This document shows positions 26,001-41,000 of a stretch of DNA of 64,000 bases, piece by piece (positions within the stretch are counted from its first letter, which is position 1; the number at the start of each line of letters is the position of its first letter). Origin of the DNA: Ctenosaura bakeri (lineage: Eukaryota; Chordata; Lepidosauria; Squamata; Iguanidae); NCBI GenBank assembly GCA_948474755.1, contig CAOLHI010000482.1:600223-664222 (forward strand). Direction: 5' to 3'. The notes under the pieces were generated by a model, which was not told the origin of the DNA, ran no database searches, and worked only from the letters and a program-made list of their open reading frames with translations. The position numbers and the translations under genes were made by a program.

Positions 26001-29000
26001 CAGACGTTGGTCCAAATCAATTTTTTTTAAAAAAACACAGTCAAGATCCTATTGAATACTGATGGAGGAGCAATTATTCCTAGTGTGATAAGATGACATC
26101 TCTGCTGCTTGCTGCTGCGCACATGATGATCCCAATTCAGAAGATACAACTTCTGCTTTTGGATGCTGTCAAAACACTCACACTGTGATCTGTTGTGTAA
26201 CCAGTTTGACTCCACAGGATTTTGCCTGTCTTTTGCCATTTCCTTTCTTCCTTTTGTTTTAGACCTATTTCATGTGCATTTCAGCACTCTGTTTCTAGCC
26301 TTCTGTTAACACACAGTGGTCACTGACTCCTGAGTGAAACCTTCACTTCTTCCTCCTCTCAGGATTTAAACTTAGGATAGATTTCTTAGACTGTTTTTAA
26401 AAGTTTTAAGGGGTATTTTAATGTTTCAGTTTTTAAAAGTCTTTGTTTATTTCCTTTTACTTGTGTACCACTTCAGGAACTCTTGTAGGCTAGGTGGTGA
26501 TATATAAATAAATTAAATATATATTTATAAATAAATAAATCTGCTGTGCTGCTTATAATCACTTTATAATCACCATGTTTTGACTGTTCTAATGTTTTGG
26601 TTGTAAAATGCTTTGGGTAATTTCAAATGGTAAAAATCACAATAATTTACAGAGCAATGCTAAATCCTTTAGAAGTCTGTTGGGGGCAGTTACAGCGTAG
26701 ACTGCTGGTGGAGACAAGTAGGTCCAGATTTCCTCCATTCCACATTAATAGTAGTGCAAAGAAATTCAAAATGTAAAGATCTAATAATATCCCCTTGAGT
26801 TACTGTGAGGAATCAGTCTTTGGAGCCAGCACTTCCTTCCCTTACTTAGGACTCATCTCTCATTCACCTTTCATGTATCCATGAAAAAGTATAACTTAGA
26901 AGTTTGTGTTTAACAACAAGCATAATACCATACTAAATATGCATTACTGCAGAGTGTAATTCATCGCCTTCAAATATGCTTTAAGCTTGTCTCAGGCTAA
27001 GGCAATATTTTTAAGGAATCTAGAGAAAAGAAGGTTACATTTACTCTGATTTGCAATTAGCATGAAAGATCTAATTTCCACTTCTGCTTTAAAAAGCTTC
27101 TTTCTTCCAAATATTGCGAAGTCCAACACTACAAAGTTCAACATCTTAAAGGCTATGGATTCCAAGGATATTAAAGTCTAGATTTTATGTTTGGCAAATA
27201 ATGTTTCATTGCTTCATAAACAGCTTCAGCAATTAATGCAGGGTGAACGATGGTTTAGTTTGGACACAAGCAGATGTAGTCTTAATTTTTATCTGCATAC
27301 AAAGTTATACTTTAAGTCCAGAGGATGGTCAGTATTAAATGACATATGCTTTTTCTTCCCTTCACAGTGGCTCCTTGACTTTCATGAGGGTCTGGGGTGC
27401 AGAACCCTTGTGAAAGTTAAAAAAGAAAAATGACTAACCCCTCTACTCAAGTGAGCGCTTCCTCTCCTATTTCCTTGCTTTTTGCCTGGGTGGGTGTGCG
27501 GTACCTGGACAAAAGGCAAACAAATGGGAAGCAGCAGAGAAGGCACACACGCACCTCCCCCCTCCATTCTCTTGCCTGTTGCCCCCTGCCTTCTTTCTGC
27601 ACACACAGGTGAAAGGCAAATGAATGGCGTAGGAAACACCTCCCACATATATTCTCCTGCCTGTTACCGAGGCGCTCTGCCTTCTTTCTGCATGCCCAGG
27701 TAAAAGGCAAGTGAATGGAGGGGGAAAGGCTTGCCTGTCTGAAACTTTCCTGATCTCGTTTCCTTGCCTTTTGCCAGGACATAGAGAAGGAAGGCAGCAT
27801 GCTTGGGCAAAAGGCCAGGGAATGGTAGGATGAAAAGGGGGGGCAAGTAGGCATCTCATGAATAATTAGATTCACAAAGGTCAAACCCACAAATGTGGAG
27901 GGAGGACTGCTCTCCTAGCTCTCCTATTCATGAATAGAAGAGAAAGAACATTTAAAGTATTTAGCACATTACTGGCAACTTAATGCACAATCCAACTAGA
28001 AACCAAGGAAATGTTCTTGTAAGCAAAAGCAAAGTCACTGTGACTTCTAAAATGAATCAGATGGAGTCACTCCAGAAACAAGAAACTACTCAAATCATTT
28101 TTAAAAAGAGATCAATAACAAAATACAAATTCTGAAGAATACACACACTCAGAGTAAAATTAAATAATGCAGCAACTCTTTATATAAATCATTAATAATT
28201 CCTATCCAGTGGATACCTGGAGCTGATCACAATGCAAAAAAACTATATTGCATATTGCAGTCTTACTTATGATGCTTCCCAGCTTCAATACGGAGATTCC
28301 AAATGCAACCATAAGGTTTGCAATTAAACAGTTCCACCAAAGTAGAAGAACCATGCAATCCAGTATAAAAGGAGGTGTAACCATGGAAAACTGCAATATG
28401 CTTTAAAAAGCTCTTATGCCATTCATGTTTGTAAGTTATTGAAAACTGTCCTTGTAAGATCTAATTTATATAAAATAAAATAAAATAAAATAAAATAAAA
28501 TAAAATAAAATAAAATAAAATAAAATAAAATAAAATATTTGACAGATTGAACCAAGAGGTTCTTATTCCACTGGGCTTCCTGCAAATAGTATGCAGTTCT
28601 CCCTTCCCCCAGCCAGTGTGGATGTCCTTGTTCTAATGTTCAGTTTAGAGCAATGGATGGTAAGCTATATGACAAGCTTGTAAACATTTCCATTATCTTC
28701 ATCACTACAGACTGCACTTACGTATCATACATATTTTAGGTGATGTATCAACTTACGGTCTGTGATTATTGCATCAAACCGCACTCCCTTCTTCCATATG
28801 GGCCTTGATGCATCAGAAACTAATACATCAAGGTAGTACTTTTCCAAACCATACTGGCGAAGGTTGGCTCTGATATTTTCATCTGGCCCTCTCCACTTTT
28901 GGTTCTTCCTGCTAGCTTTGCCTTTGAGCAATGAAGATGGAAGAAAATAAAATTCAAATTAATTACAGGCTAGATTAAAATAATCATTGATGTTCATTCT

Positions 29001-32000
29001 TTCTTGCTGTGGCTCATTTAGAGTCCTCTCTTATAAATGGAAGCTTCTAGCCATCACTAGCATATTTCCCAAATACCAGTAGTCCCATACCACATAATAG
29101 ATACAATTTCTTGCATTTATCTAAACCAACTCTGTAAGTTGTGCAAGAAATAAATACTTTCTATCTCCCTGGGACATAATTATGGCTTTAATTTCTATTT
29201 ATCTATCTCTCTTTCATAATTATGACAGTACTTTTTATCTCAGTTGGACATAAATAGCCCTCTGCAACTCCAACAATACTTAAGGGGAGCATTGGGCATT
29301 TACACTAGTAACAACAGAAGTCCACACAACTCATGTATGTTCCTTGCATGCTTCCTGAAAACATGGAGAGGTGGACCTGATACATTCTCCCACTGGGAAG
29401 AAATATGAGCTCTACCCATACAGAATTTGTCAGTCACTCTAGATCTGTTCATGCATTATTACCACATCTTCTTCAACACAGAAACAGGGGAGCTCCTAAG
29501 CCCTGCCCACTCCACTGTTGTTTTCTTCACATGGAAAGGAACATATCTAAAGTAAAAATTCATGTCAATGTAGAGGCTCTTTACAGATTTTTGAAAAATC
29601 ACAGTTCTTGATAGAAAAAATGAAAGAAAAAACACAAAAAAGAATTGTCCTCTTCAAACATATTGTTTTCCATGTGAGAGAAACTATGATGAAAGGGATG
29701 GAGCTAGTTGCTCTCCTGTTGATGAAAGTGTGTTATATATCTTCACATGCAATCCTCTGGCAATGTGGAAGTACCACTTCACACCATATGGGAGATGCAT
29801 GAGGCACAGGACTCCAGCTTAAGCAAAAGGCAACCACGTGGAGGCCTCTTCCAGGGTTATCACATTCCAATATGATAGTATGAAGACAAATCAGGCACAA
29901 CTAATTTTCAGTGGATTGTGCATTATAGCAAATACACCCAATACAGTAACAACCGAGTACATTTTCTATTTTTTTAAAAAAATGGAAAGGACTAGCCAAG
30001 CAAAACAATTTAGAAAATAAAGTTAAGTCATTTCAGATTATGGTTGGATGTTTAGGTGTACCCAAGATGTTGTATGCCTGGTGAGACTTTTTTTAAAATA
30101 ATTATGTATAATTTTACCTCAAGCTATGTGTAAATAGCCACCTACACTTTTCTAGCAGCTTATGAAAATGGTATGTCTTTTCTAAGATTTATACATTGTT
30201 TTGAAACATACAAAATAGATGTCTTATCTTAACTATTTATAATTTCACTGCTAGGCACTGAAAGAACATACCTAGTCCATGTACTGTGCTATAATCTATA
30301 TCTGTTCCAAATACATAGGCTCCAAAGTGCGCTGATGCTATAAGAAGTCCACCTGAAAGACAAAGAAAAGAGATGATTTCACTAGTGGGTAGTCTTCTCT
30401 TTCAAAATGCAGTATCTAAAAAAAATAACATTAAGTTCTACAAAGTCTCAGAGGCCAATATATTCTGTAGGGAATAATCCAATGCAGATGTAGCTGAGAA
30501 CTTTTAAGTGAAAACCAAACCAAAACCTAAATCCAAAATTGTGCTATTTCTCAAACCAGGATAAAGAGACTTCCGTCTCCTCATCCTTGCAGCCTCTCAT
30601 GCTGCCCAAAAACCTGCTCTAATTGGTTTCTCCATCCTTTGGTGATGGTTTTAAGGATGCATGAGGGAAGAACAGAGGGGGAAAAAATCACCCATTTCCA
30701 ATGTCACTGATTAGCAGAACAATCCTCATGTGTCCCGTCCCACATTTTAAGCCACCATCTAAAAAGAAACAACAAAAGCAAAATTGCGAAGAACATACTG
30801 CAAGTTCTACTGAATCTAAAAATTCCATGACAAGGTTTGTCCAAGATTTTTCAAGACTTTCACAAGTTTTTCCTTGCCATGAGAGAAGCTATGACAGTTG
30901 ACTCTTTTGAAAAAGAAGTATAGATTTATAGGACAGATGGCTGGTGTTTTTATCATACAGTTAAAACAGATTGCCGGCTTGAACCTTGGGTTCCTTGAAA
31001 CTCTTATCTCTTTTAGCAAATCCCTTCTTTCTATTAGTGCAAATTCTTCTAAATTCTCTTCCAGCCAAATTAGTTTCTACTTACTGTATGCTGTAATCTT
31101 ATCATGACACGTTACATTTAAAAAAAAAATAAGGAGCTGCTTCTATACTACTTATATAAATGTGATTAAAGTGCCCTCTACTGGCATATTAGAAAAAGCT
31201 GATGGAAGGAAATCACTAATCTGTTAGCTATCATCCTACAGAATGGGGTTGTAACTCTCCAAAAATTATTGGACTGCAAATCCCATAATCCCTTATAATT
31301 GCCTAGGTTTGGTGAGAAATACAGTTCACAGACATCTGCATTCCAGTTGCACATCCCTGCTATGGGAGTTTCTGGATTCAACAATTTCCAGAGAGATACA
31401 TATTCATCAGCTCTGCCCCAAAATGATAATGCATGTAATATCATTTCTAAAATTCATTCCTTTTTCTGGGCACTAAGTAGGACAACTGTATCCATTCTGA
31501 AGAAGAAAAAAAGAAAACAGGAAACAATTTTGGATTGTAATGCAGAATCATACTTGGAGAAATATCATGTATATAGTACAGTAGAATTAAAAAGTTACTG
31601 ATTGTACTCCACAGAACAGCTGACTTGTGGATGTTTTCTCGAAATACCCCACAGACCTCTCAAGGCAACTGACTTGTGGATGACTTCCATAATCATTCAA
31701 GTCCTGACTACACATTCACAAGTTGGCACAAAAGGCAGAGGACAAGGATGAAAAAGCAAGACTTCTATATATAATTAAAGAGACAAATGATTATTGAGCC
31801 TGGATATCTTACTCTTCTGAAGAAAATATCTTCTTTCATGTCCCTGATGACAAATGCACCTATTCTTAGATTCTCTTTATAATTCTGATAAATGTGCTAT
31901 AGTACCATTTCTTAAGCATGAAAGCAGGGCTGCAACAATCATTTTTCTTTGTGCTCACATGAGCTGCCACAAAAACTGGATGACAAAAAAGAATGAATTG

Positions 32001-35000
32001 AAGGTAGCTGGAAATGACTAAGTAGTAAAACATCTATCTGCAGTGGAACCAGTTAAGAAGAAACTGTAGGCTAGTGACAGTGGAGCACACTGAATTTGAA
32101 TAACTGGGAGCTTCATCTAATTTCTTTTGGATAGTGTATATTTTATTCTGTGCAAATGGAGTCTTAACAAAAGTATGTTATTATTTTTTACTTTATGTTG
32201 CTGTTACGTCATCAAACTTATTTGTTTGTTTATATGGGTTCTTTGTCTGCTGCGCTAACAAATTGTTAGAAGCTATTTTATAAGTTGAAGTACAGAAGCA
32301 GCAGACGAAGAACCCATATAAACAAACAAATAAGTTTGACGAAGTAACAGCAACATAAACTAAAAATAATAACATAATGTAACATAGTTACATAGAATGG
32401 ACAGATTATAAAAACAAACATTTTTAATTTTTTTGCTGAAGAATAGGCTGAAGGAGGTACCTGTTCCCACAAACGGATCGAACACAACATCATTTGGCTT
32501 TACTCTCCCATGGTTCACCATGATAAAAGCCAAACAAGCATCCATGCTTGTATTCCCAATAAAATGCCTCTTTTTTACACTGTACGATTCAATAAGATCC
32601 CTTTGTCCATTAGCAATCTGTGGAATATTGGGAAGAAGAAGGAAATGAGAATGTGTTAGGCTGTAAACAAGCCTCTCTTCCCCCCAAAAGTATTACAAAT
32701 TTACTTTTTTTAAAAAAAATAATAATTTCACAATATGTTATATCAGGCCATAACACCAAGCATATGAAATAGCGGTTTTGTTTTCTATTTTAAAAAAATC
32801 TACAATTTTGTGTTTTACTATTCCATCCGGTACTGTTAAGCAATATTAGGTAGACACTCTTCTTTAAGAACCTAAAACAGAACAAGGCCACATAGTTCAA
32901 TGTCCGTCACAAGATTCCCAACAAGCAGTAGGTGGTCCAATAGCTGATTATGAACTTCTTCCTATTCATTCTTGCTACTGTGCATTGATTTCTTCATCAT
33001 ATTGTATTTCAAGTAGTCAAAAAACTGTATCAAATGCACTTAAAATAATATATCCCCAAAATTCATTTTGAACTTTGGAATTCTACCCACATGGCTAAAT
33101 TCAAAAATACAACCACATGGATCAGAGAACAATACAGACCTAGGAATGCATATAGCACTCATTTAGTACACTCAGCAGTCAGTCACAACTGGCTACAGCA
33201 GCAGTTAGAAAGCTTTTTCTGCTATTAGCAAACTTAGGTGCAAAATCTGAGTAAGATATTAATTCTTTGTAATAAAGAATTTAGATTTTCATTCGTTTAC
33301 TAGCACTTTGTTTTCTTTAGAGAGGGTGTGAATGAATGAATGAATGAATGAATGAATGAATATTTAATGACAGAGTAAATCTACACTCAAGGAGAAAATG
33401 ACGCAAATCCTGCAGTGCTGCAGCTCCACATATCTGTAGTTGATCTCAGGCTGGGATATCAGAAAATCTGCCAAAGTGAACCACTGGCTAGGATCCTGCT
33501 GGTGACATAAGCATCCCTAAGCTGACAGGCACACTGTGCTAAGCATCTCCTCAGCCATTAAGCTGCTGTTGCTGCTTAATAGGCAGAAGCAGTGGGAGGA
33601 GACTCAGATGATGAAGATGAGGTTGGTGTGGGCTCTAAGGGGAAGGGAAAGGAGGGTGGACTTCATCTATAAGTATAGTCTTGTTTCTCCACCCCGTCCA
33701 AGATGAATCCAGCCATATCTTCTTCATCTGCCCTGCCCACCCAGCTCTTCTCCTCACTGGTAAGCAGCAATAACGACAGCTCCTCCTCCAAGGCCTGCTA
33801 GCCACCAAGGTAAGGCAAGGACACAGAACTGCAGGCTGAGCATTATGCTTTGGCTATTTGGTGCAGGATTTCAGCCATTTAGTTCCTTCAAAATGGAAAA
33901 GTGTAAAACAAATCTTCCAGTCTCTCATTTTCACAGAGAATGACAACTGCTTTTCAAACTGATTATGACATCTTTCAATTTCCAAATACTGCACTACTAT
34001 TATTGAAAAAAAGAAATCTTCTATCAGATTGTTATTGTGTGCCTTCAAGTTGTTTCTGACTTATCATGGGATTGTCTGAAGCTGAGACTGTGTGGCACAC
34101 CCAAGGTCCCTCAATGAATTTCCATGGCCAAGCGGGGAATCTAACCCTGGCCTCCAGGGTTACAGTCCAACACTCAATCACTATATCATGTTGGCTCTCC
34201 TTCTATCAGATACTCACTGTTTAAAGGTGTTTTAAATATGTTTCCTAATGAGTTAACATTTGCTAAGAAAAGAACATGCTGCAATGTTAACTTTGAACAT
34301 TTTTGGAACCAGGAATTATCTGATGCTAATATCAATAGTGTAGGTAGTTTATTTTCAAGCATCTGTGTAATTCTACACCAATAATTATACATCCTCACAT
34401 AATATTATGTGAGGATGTATATATTGCTTCAACGGATATTGCCTTAATGCCTAATTCTACTCTCACTGCACAAGCAGAATTAGAATTTAATACTCCCAAG
34501 AATATACAAAGAAATCTTCTTTGTACCCTTTTGATTATTCTAAAGTTTACAAATCCCCAAATTCCTGCCCCAGAGATTAACACTGAAACCATATTGGTTC
34601 TAAAGACCTGAAAGATGAGATCTCAAATTTAAAAGTCTATTCAAAGCTTATGTGCAAGCTGCTGTTATAATTCATTTCTCTTTATGTAGCTCAGGCACAT
34701 GAGAAGGGAAAGACAGTTCCAGGACAACAGCATAATTTGACCTGTTCAGTTTCTTTTGAGACTATATGCCATTACTACACTGTTTTGGTACAGTGGTATT
34801 TTTTCCTCCTTCCCAAAAACAATGGCTTTAAATTTACTGTTGTTAATCACTAAATTACTTTCTATGCAAAAATCACTCAATTGTCTCAGTATTCTTCATG
34901 TACACACTTGGGGGGGGGGTGAAAATAAAATCCTATCAATTGAATAAAGTCATGTGTTCACAAAACCTATCCCAAATTTTGGGCATATGAAAATATAGCT

Positions 35001-38000
35001 TTTGCAAAACTGAAATGATATAATTTATGTAAATATTGAAAAGAAAGCGGGCTAAAATGGATATAGATTTCATCAAATAGTCTTTTTGTGTCCGAAACAT
35101 GAAAGGAGCACTGCCTTCAGAAGTATTTTTTTCATGCTTAACCTACTTGCTCAAAGAACAGGAAGCAATATGTGTGTGTGTGTGTGTGTGTGTGTTTGTC
35201 AGAGAGAGAGAGAGAGAGAAATTCTGCCCCAACCCAGACATATTCTCAACTATAAACTCTTATCTCATATTATAACTATTCTTCCTTAGTATTTTAAAAG
35301 CTACATATTTAAAAAATAATGTAAAGATCTACTCACCCATCTCCCAAAATATAAACCAATCGGCTGTTCTGGGATGTTGTTTGGATCCATTCCATAATCT
35401 TCCAGTAACCAAAACACATTATCTGGTTTCTTTAAATTCACTTTTCCTTCAAATGGTAAAAACTCTAGAGACTGTATTATGGTAGTACAGACAAATATAT
35501 GAATAAAAATTATGTTACGTAAGTTACTATTCAAATGGGGTTTATTATTTTATTTTATTCCTTTTCTTTTGCAGTTCTGAAATACCGCTAAAATAATATT
35601 TAAAAATGACTGAAACATAACAAAGTATAAGCTACTAAACCAGAAGAACTCATAGATCATAACTGCATACAGTTATATGGTCCTTTGCTAACAAGTTACC
35701 TACAGTGGTGTACATATCAAAAATATAGTATTAATAATATATTTAAAAACATATACAATTGAAATATAACTGCTAGCCCAAACCAACTACTTCAGATATT
35801 TTTAAAGGTCTTAAGTAAAGGACAAGAAATAAAGAATGCTGCTGCTGATAACAACAACAACAACAACAACATTTTATTTCTTACCCGCCTCTCCCCAAGG
35901 CTCAAGGCAACACAGATTAAAACACAACTAAAAACACATACTAGATTAAAATACACTAAAACATTAAAACCATTTAAAATATAGCAATTTAAAATTCATA
36001 GTTAAAAATTGACTGGGTAAGTCTGCCAGAAGAGATAGGTCTTTAGTACTTTTTTTTTTTTTAAGTTCACATAGTCTATTTTGCTGTCAAATCTCTTCCA
36101 GCAGGTCATTCCACAGTCTAGGAGTGGTCAACAAAAAAGTTCTTTGCAGAAAGGCTTCTTTGCAGAAGGAACAACATAGGTTCTACTAGTGAACTGGTTT
36201 TCTGTAACCTAGCAGAATTTATTCTAGAAGACATGAAGCAGATAACAAGTAATACCCTTCTGGATGACTTGAAACAGTGAAACATTCCTGTAGGGTGGGG
36301 GAGGCCTTTCCTCAGGTAATGCAAACGTAGGCCATGTAAGCCTTCAACAACAGCACTGGGCAACTTCTCACCTTCTGGATTTTGTTGGACTGCAGCCTCT
36401 GCATCATGACTCACCATCTGTTGCTACTGGCCAGGGCTGATGGGAGGTGCAGTCCAACAACAATTGGAAAGTGATAGATTGCCCACCTCACTTACTACAA
36501 CTGGATTGGAAAGTAGGATGCAGTTAGTCAACCAGAACACAGTTGAAAGACTCTCTCATCCCCTGGGTTTAGATTATAGCTCAGGCATACATAGCACATG
36601 CTGAATGAACTCTAATTTTATGGGCTACATTCAAAGAAAGCCCCATGATGTTTGCTGCACTCCTGAGGCGTGGAATGGACAATTATGGTTAGAGCCTGAT
36701 TCGGTATTATCATATTGGAAAACCTCTTTCCTGACCAATACAGCCTATGTGTCTAAGGATGGTGTAACACAATCCACAGACAGAAAATGTCTCTCTTTAG
36801 TATATGCACAACCCATCCCAAACTGGAGCTCCTACCTCTGCCAATTAAACTGAAAGCTCTGTGGCATATTTAGGATACCTTTCAATTTTGTACAAAATAA
36901 GTATTTTTATTACAAAATTCCTGAAGTCTGTTTATGAGTAGATACACAATTCACAGATAATTCAATACAGATGAATATGAATTGACCAGCCAGGCAGAGC
37001 TCAGTTTGAGCAAGGGACCTTAGCCCTGGAATCTCTTTTAATGCATATGATGAATCCATGAGCATGTGAAATATCATGGTGTGTGACAACCTGCCGGCAC
37101 ATCTGGGAATGATTTTGAGGACAGAGAGTCTGACTTATAGATAATCCTGGGAAGTAACTGCAGCCTATGTCTTCGTTAGTACAAAATACAGTTGACAACT
37201 CATCCAGCTTACAAGTAGTCATCACTAAAGTAAATGCTACAAAACAAGATGTGTGCATAACCTTGTGTGACTACATCTATTTCTGTATGTGTGTAGGTGT
37301 CCTCAAGTTGCCGGTCAACTTATGGTGATCTTGTGAATTTCATAGGCTTTTCTAGACAAGGAATAGTTAGAGGTTGTTTTGCCAGTTTTTTCCCTCTGAA
37401 ACATAGGCTATAGCACCTGATATTTATTGGCAGTTCCCTATCTAAGTACTAACTAGTTATATAGTACCATGGAAGAACAAACATGTAAGCAATTAGTTCA
37501 AATGGTTACAGTTTACTTACATCTATCCTTCGTATTTTCTCTTCTTGTGTCAATGTTTTGTTAAAAGCATGAACTTTTATTTTGTATGTAAAGTTGGAGT
37601 TTAAATATGGAGCCTAAAACCAAAGCAAAACAATTTTACTTAGGGTCATGGTTCAATGTGCTGTTGGTTACAGCAAAATAACAAGTTCCAGGAAAACATA
37701 AACCAAGACAAATTCTCTTATACAAACCATATCCTCTACTGGGTAATTCTTCAGTGAAGAGTACAGTTCTTCTCTACATTTTCCATGACCCCACAGTTCA
37801 AATATAGATCTGAAAGTGTCATAATACTTAGGTTATATTTTGCAAGAGTGGGGGGATCCATAAATCCATAAATGTACTTCCTAGCTCACTTAGAAATACT
37901 TTTTTTTCATTTCAAAAGTTCTTTTTATTACATTATACAATTTTAATTCTGATATATACAATAATTCCTTCTTCCTATACAGATAATGTAATTTTTCCCT

Positions 38001-41000
38001 CCCTCTCTCTCTTCTGCCCTGCCCTCATACCATGAAGTCATGAATCTTATTCAATCACCATAAATATGAATTGCCATCTAATTCATGTTGCTTATATATT
38101 AATCATAACCTTCAATAACTGTTTTTTCCAAAATCTCTATTGATCCAAAGGAGGTTTAAAGCCAGTACTGTCCTGAGTAATATACGGCTTCCAGGTAATC
38201 TCATACATACCTTCTTTTTGCTACCCTTATTTTGTATGTTAATTCTTCTGAAATTGCTATGGACTATATCCTATTCATAGTACTATTATCACTCTACTCC
38301 AGGAATCTGGTATTTTTCCTCCTAAGAGTATTTCATTAAATAAATAAAAAATATTCAGACAATCCCTGTAAAATGGAGCTACACATGTACCTATCAAGAA
38401 CAGTGGATGGAATCTACTAAACACTGTCAAAGTGCAAGCTTTATTAATTTTAATGGCACTTGTGCAGTGCAACAGAAACTTGTAAAAGATTTTAAAAAAT
38501 CAGAATCCCTTGCATGGGTGACACAATATCAACAGAGAACAAAATGGTGCACTGAGAAATACACCTTCCCCCCTCCACACACATACACACACCAAACTTA
38601 GCATGCATCTTTGTTTGTTGTATAGAACAAAATATATCTAAAGAGGTATGGAACAACTATATATAATTTAAATAGCACAGAAAAGCTAAATTTGTAGGAA
38701 ACTGATACTAGAGTCATGATCTAGTACGGTCCTTCAGATTCTATTGGCCATGCTGATTTGGGCTAATAGGAGAAACCCTAAGTTAACATCTGGAGAGGCA
38801 CATATTCACTACTCTGTGAAATGGTATGACGCTCTGCTTCGTCTGAGTAGCAGCAGCTCTGAGCTAATACCTTTTAGAATGCTGCAGAAGTAACAAAAAG
38901 TGACCACAGCACCATCACAAAAGCCACCACAGAAACCTCCTATACCCTTTGCAGCCAAAAGCTTTTTTGACAGTTCTAGAATGGCAGTGCTAACCACAGT
39001 TGTTGGTTCATCACAGAGGGCAGTGCCATGACACAGAGACAGAATGGGGAATGAGATAATCTAGATGGCAAGTCACCACAGAGGCAGCAAGAGAACACGC
39101 TCTGCATATATATATTTGTAATCAAGATCCTTACTTTGCACATACTGTTCGTTTCATTAGGCCTTTAGCTATGTCTTCTGAAGGCAGGCTAAGAATCCAA
39201 AATGGAGACTGAAAGAAAGAAAACAGAAACAGTAATAAGTACAAGGAAAAGCAGTGTAATTAATGGAAGCCCCATTGCTTATGCCACAAATGTCCCCAGA
39301 GAAGACGGTTAAGAATGTGTTCTTCAGCTGCACTCCCAAATGAACATGAACAACTGAGCCAACAAGGCAAGCATATCAACAGATCAAAAGCACAATGGAA
39401 CATATCAATTTTATTCTACTCCCACTCTTATTTTCTTGCTATTGTCATCTTCTCCCCAACTACTGCCATCTGTTCCCTTAGCTGAAATATCAACTAAGAA
39501 GGAGCACCATCTTAGGAAGGAGGGGAGGAAAAGAGGTTCTGTTATGTACGTACGTATGTATGTCTGTATGTATATATGTATAGATGGTGCTGTGCATTTT
39601 AAAGCATAAAAGTATGAAAATACAGTGGGGAGAGATTCTAAAAATGATGGTGAAACCCAAATTGCACTTGATTAAATCCAATGAGGCTTTTGCAAATGTT
39701 AACTGTAGAGTACAGCTTGCAGGGTGCTTGCAATTAACTAGAGAGACAGCAAAATTCAACCTTTTAAGGCCACAGTCCTCTACATATGTACCTCTATATG
39801 TTTTAGTGAGCTCATTTTGACTTATCTCTGAGTAGAACATACTTAAGATTGTTCAGTACAAGTCAAGAACAAGACGGAAGCCCATGCACACTAATGCTGT
39901 GGTAAATGTCACCATATAAAGAAAGTTTACACAGGGGTTCATCCTCGATTACAGTCAGCCCTCCACATTTGAATATTTGACTTTCATGGATTTGATTTTT
40001 TTGCACATTTCTTCAACCCCTACCGCACTATCTCAGGCACTTCTTTTCCAAGGGAACCCTTCCTCTCAGAGGCTCCAATCAGCTTATACATCCCCTATAA
40101 AACCTGCCTCTGGTCCTCCTCCTCCTCCACCAGCTGCTGCCTGGCCAGCCAAGGACAGCTTGTAGCTTGATTTCTCAACCCCACAAACCTCTTCACAGTG
40201 CCTCCCATACCCACTGAAAGAGATGGGCAAGAAAGAAGAAGTTATAGAGCCACCTTGCTGACCTACAACCTTTCTCTCTTCTTTCTGTAATCCTGGTATG
40301 GACTCTAGGTGTGCATTCTCCCCTTGGCCCCGTTCCATAGACATACACACATACATTTTGATATTTGTGATTTTTTACTTTCACAGAGGTCCTGTATCCC
40401 TACCCTATGGAATGTGAAAGGCTGACTGGATAGTTTTGGAACTGTTTCAGTATCTCCCAATCTTTGGATTACAAAATATTTTCTTTAAAAGTAATTCAAA
40501 CTACATGCAGCGTGTTGTGTACTTCTTGTAAGACTCCATTCATATGTAAAAATAGTTGTAACAGGTGATATGAGTAACAGATTAAGAGATTTATGCACAT
40601 AACATAGAGGGAAATCATCAATATCCTGTATTCAGCCAATTAAAGTATATGGGGAAAGTGTAACCCAGCAACGTTTTCAGATCTACATTTTGTCCATCCC
40701 TGCTATGTAGGATTATATCCTCCCTGATGAGGGTACAGGCTTACTATAAAACAAGATGGCTCAAGGAATGCATTATCTTTTTAAAAACAGTCTTGTTTTC
40801 ACCAGATACTAACAAGCAGATGACGAATGAGGAATCAATCATATTAGCTACCTACTAAGCCAAGATGCCCACATACAAAGGGAGACTTCATCTGTAAAAC
40901 AATGAATGGTTCAGTTTTCAGCATTTCTAATAAAAGATATCTTTGTACCTATACTCTAGTTTCCACATTCTATGCAAAGAACTCCACACCCAATATTAAA

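Noticed and set aside
27382..27890. Six overlapping ORFs of 60-147 codons
   Set aside because: They fall within a Tigger-like element with mirrored repeats; no domain.
28471..28536. Regularly spaced repeat considered as a CRISPR-like array
   Set aside because: A simple (TAAAA)n microsatellite without spacers, in a vertebrate intron.
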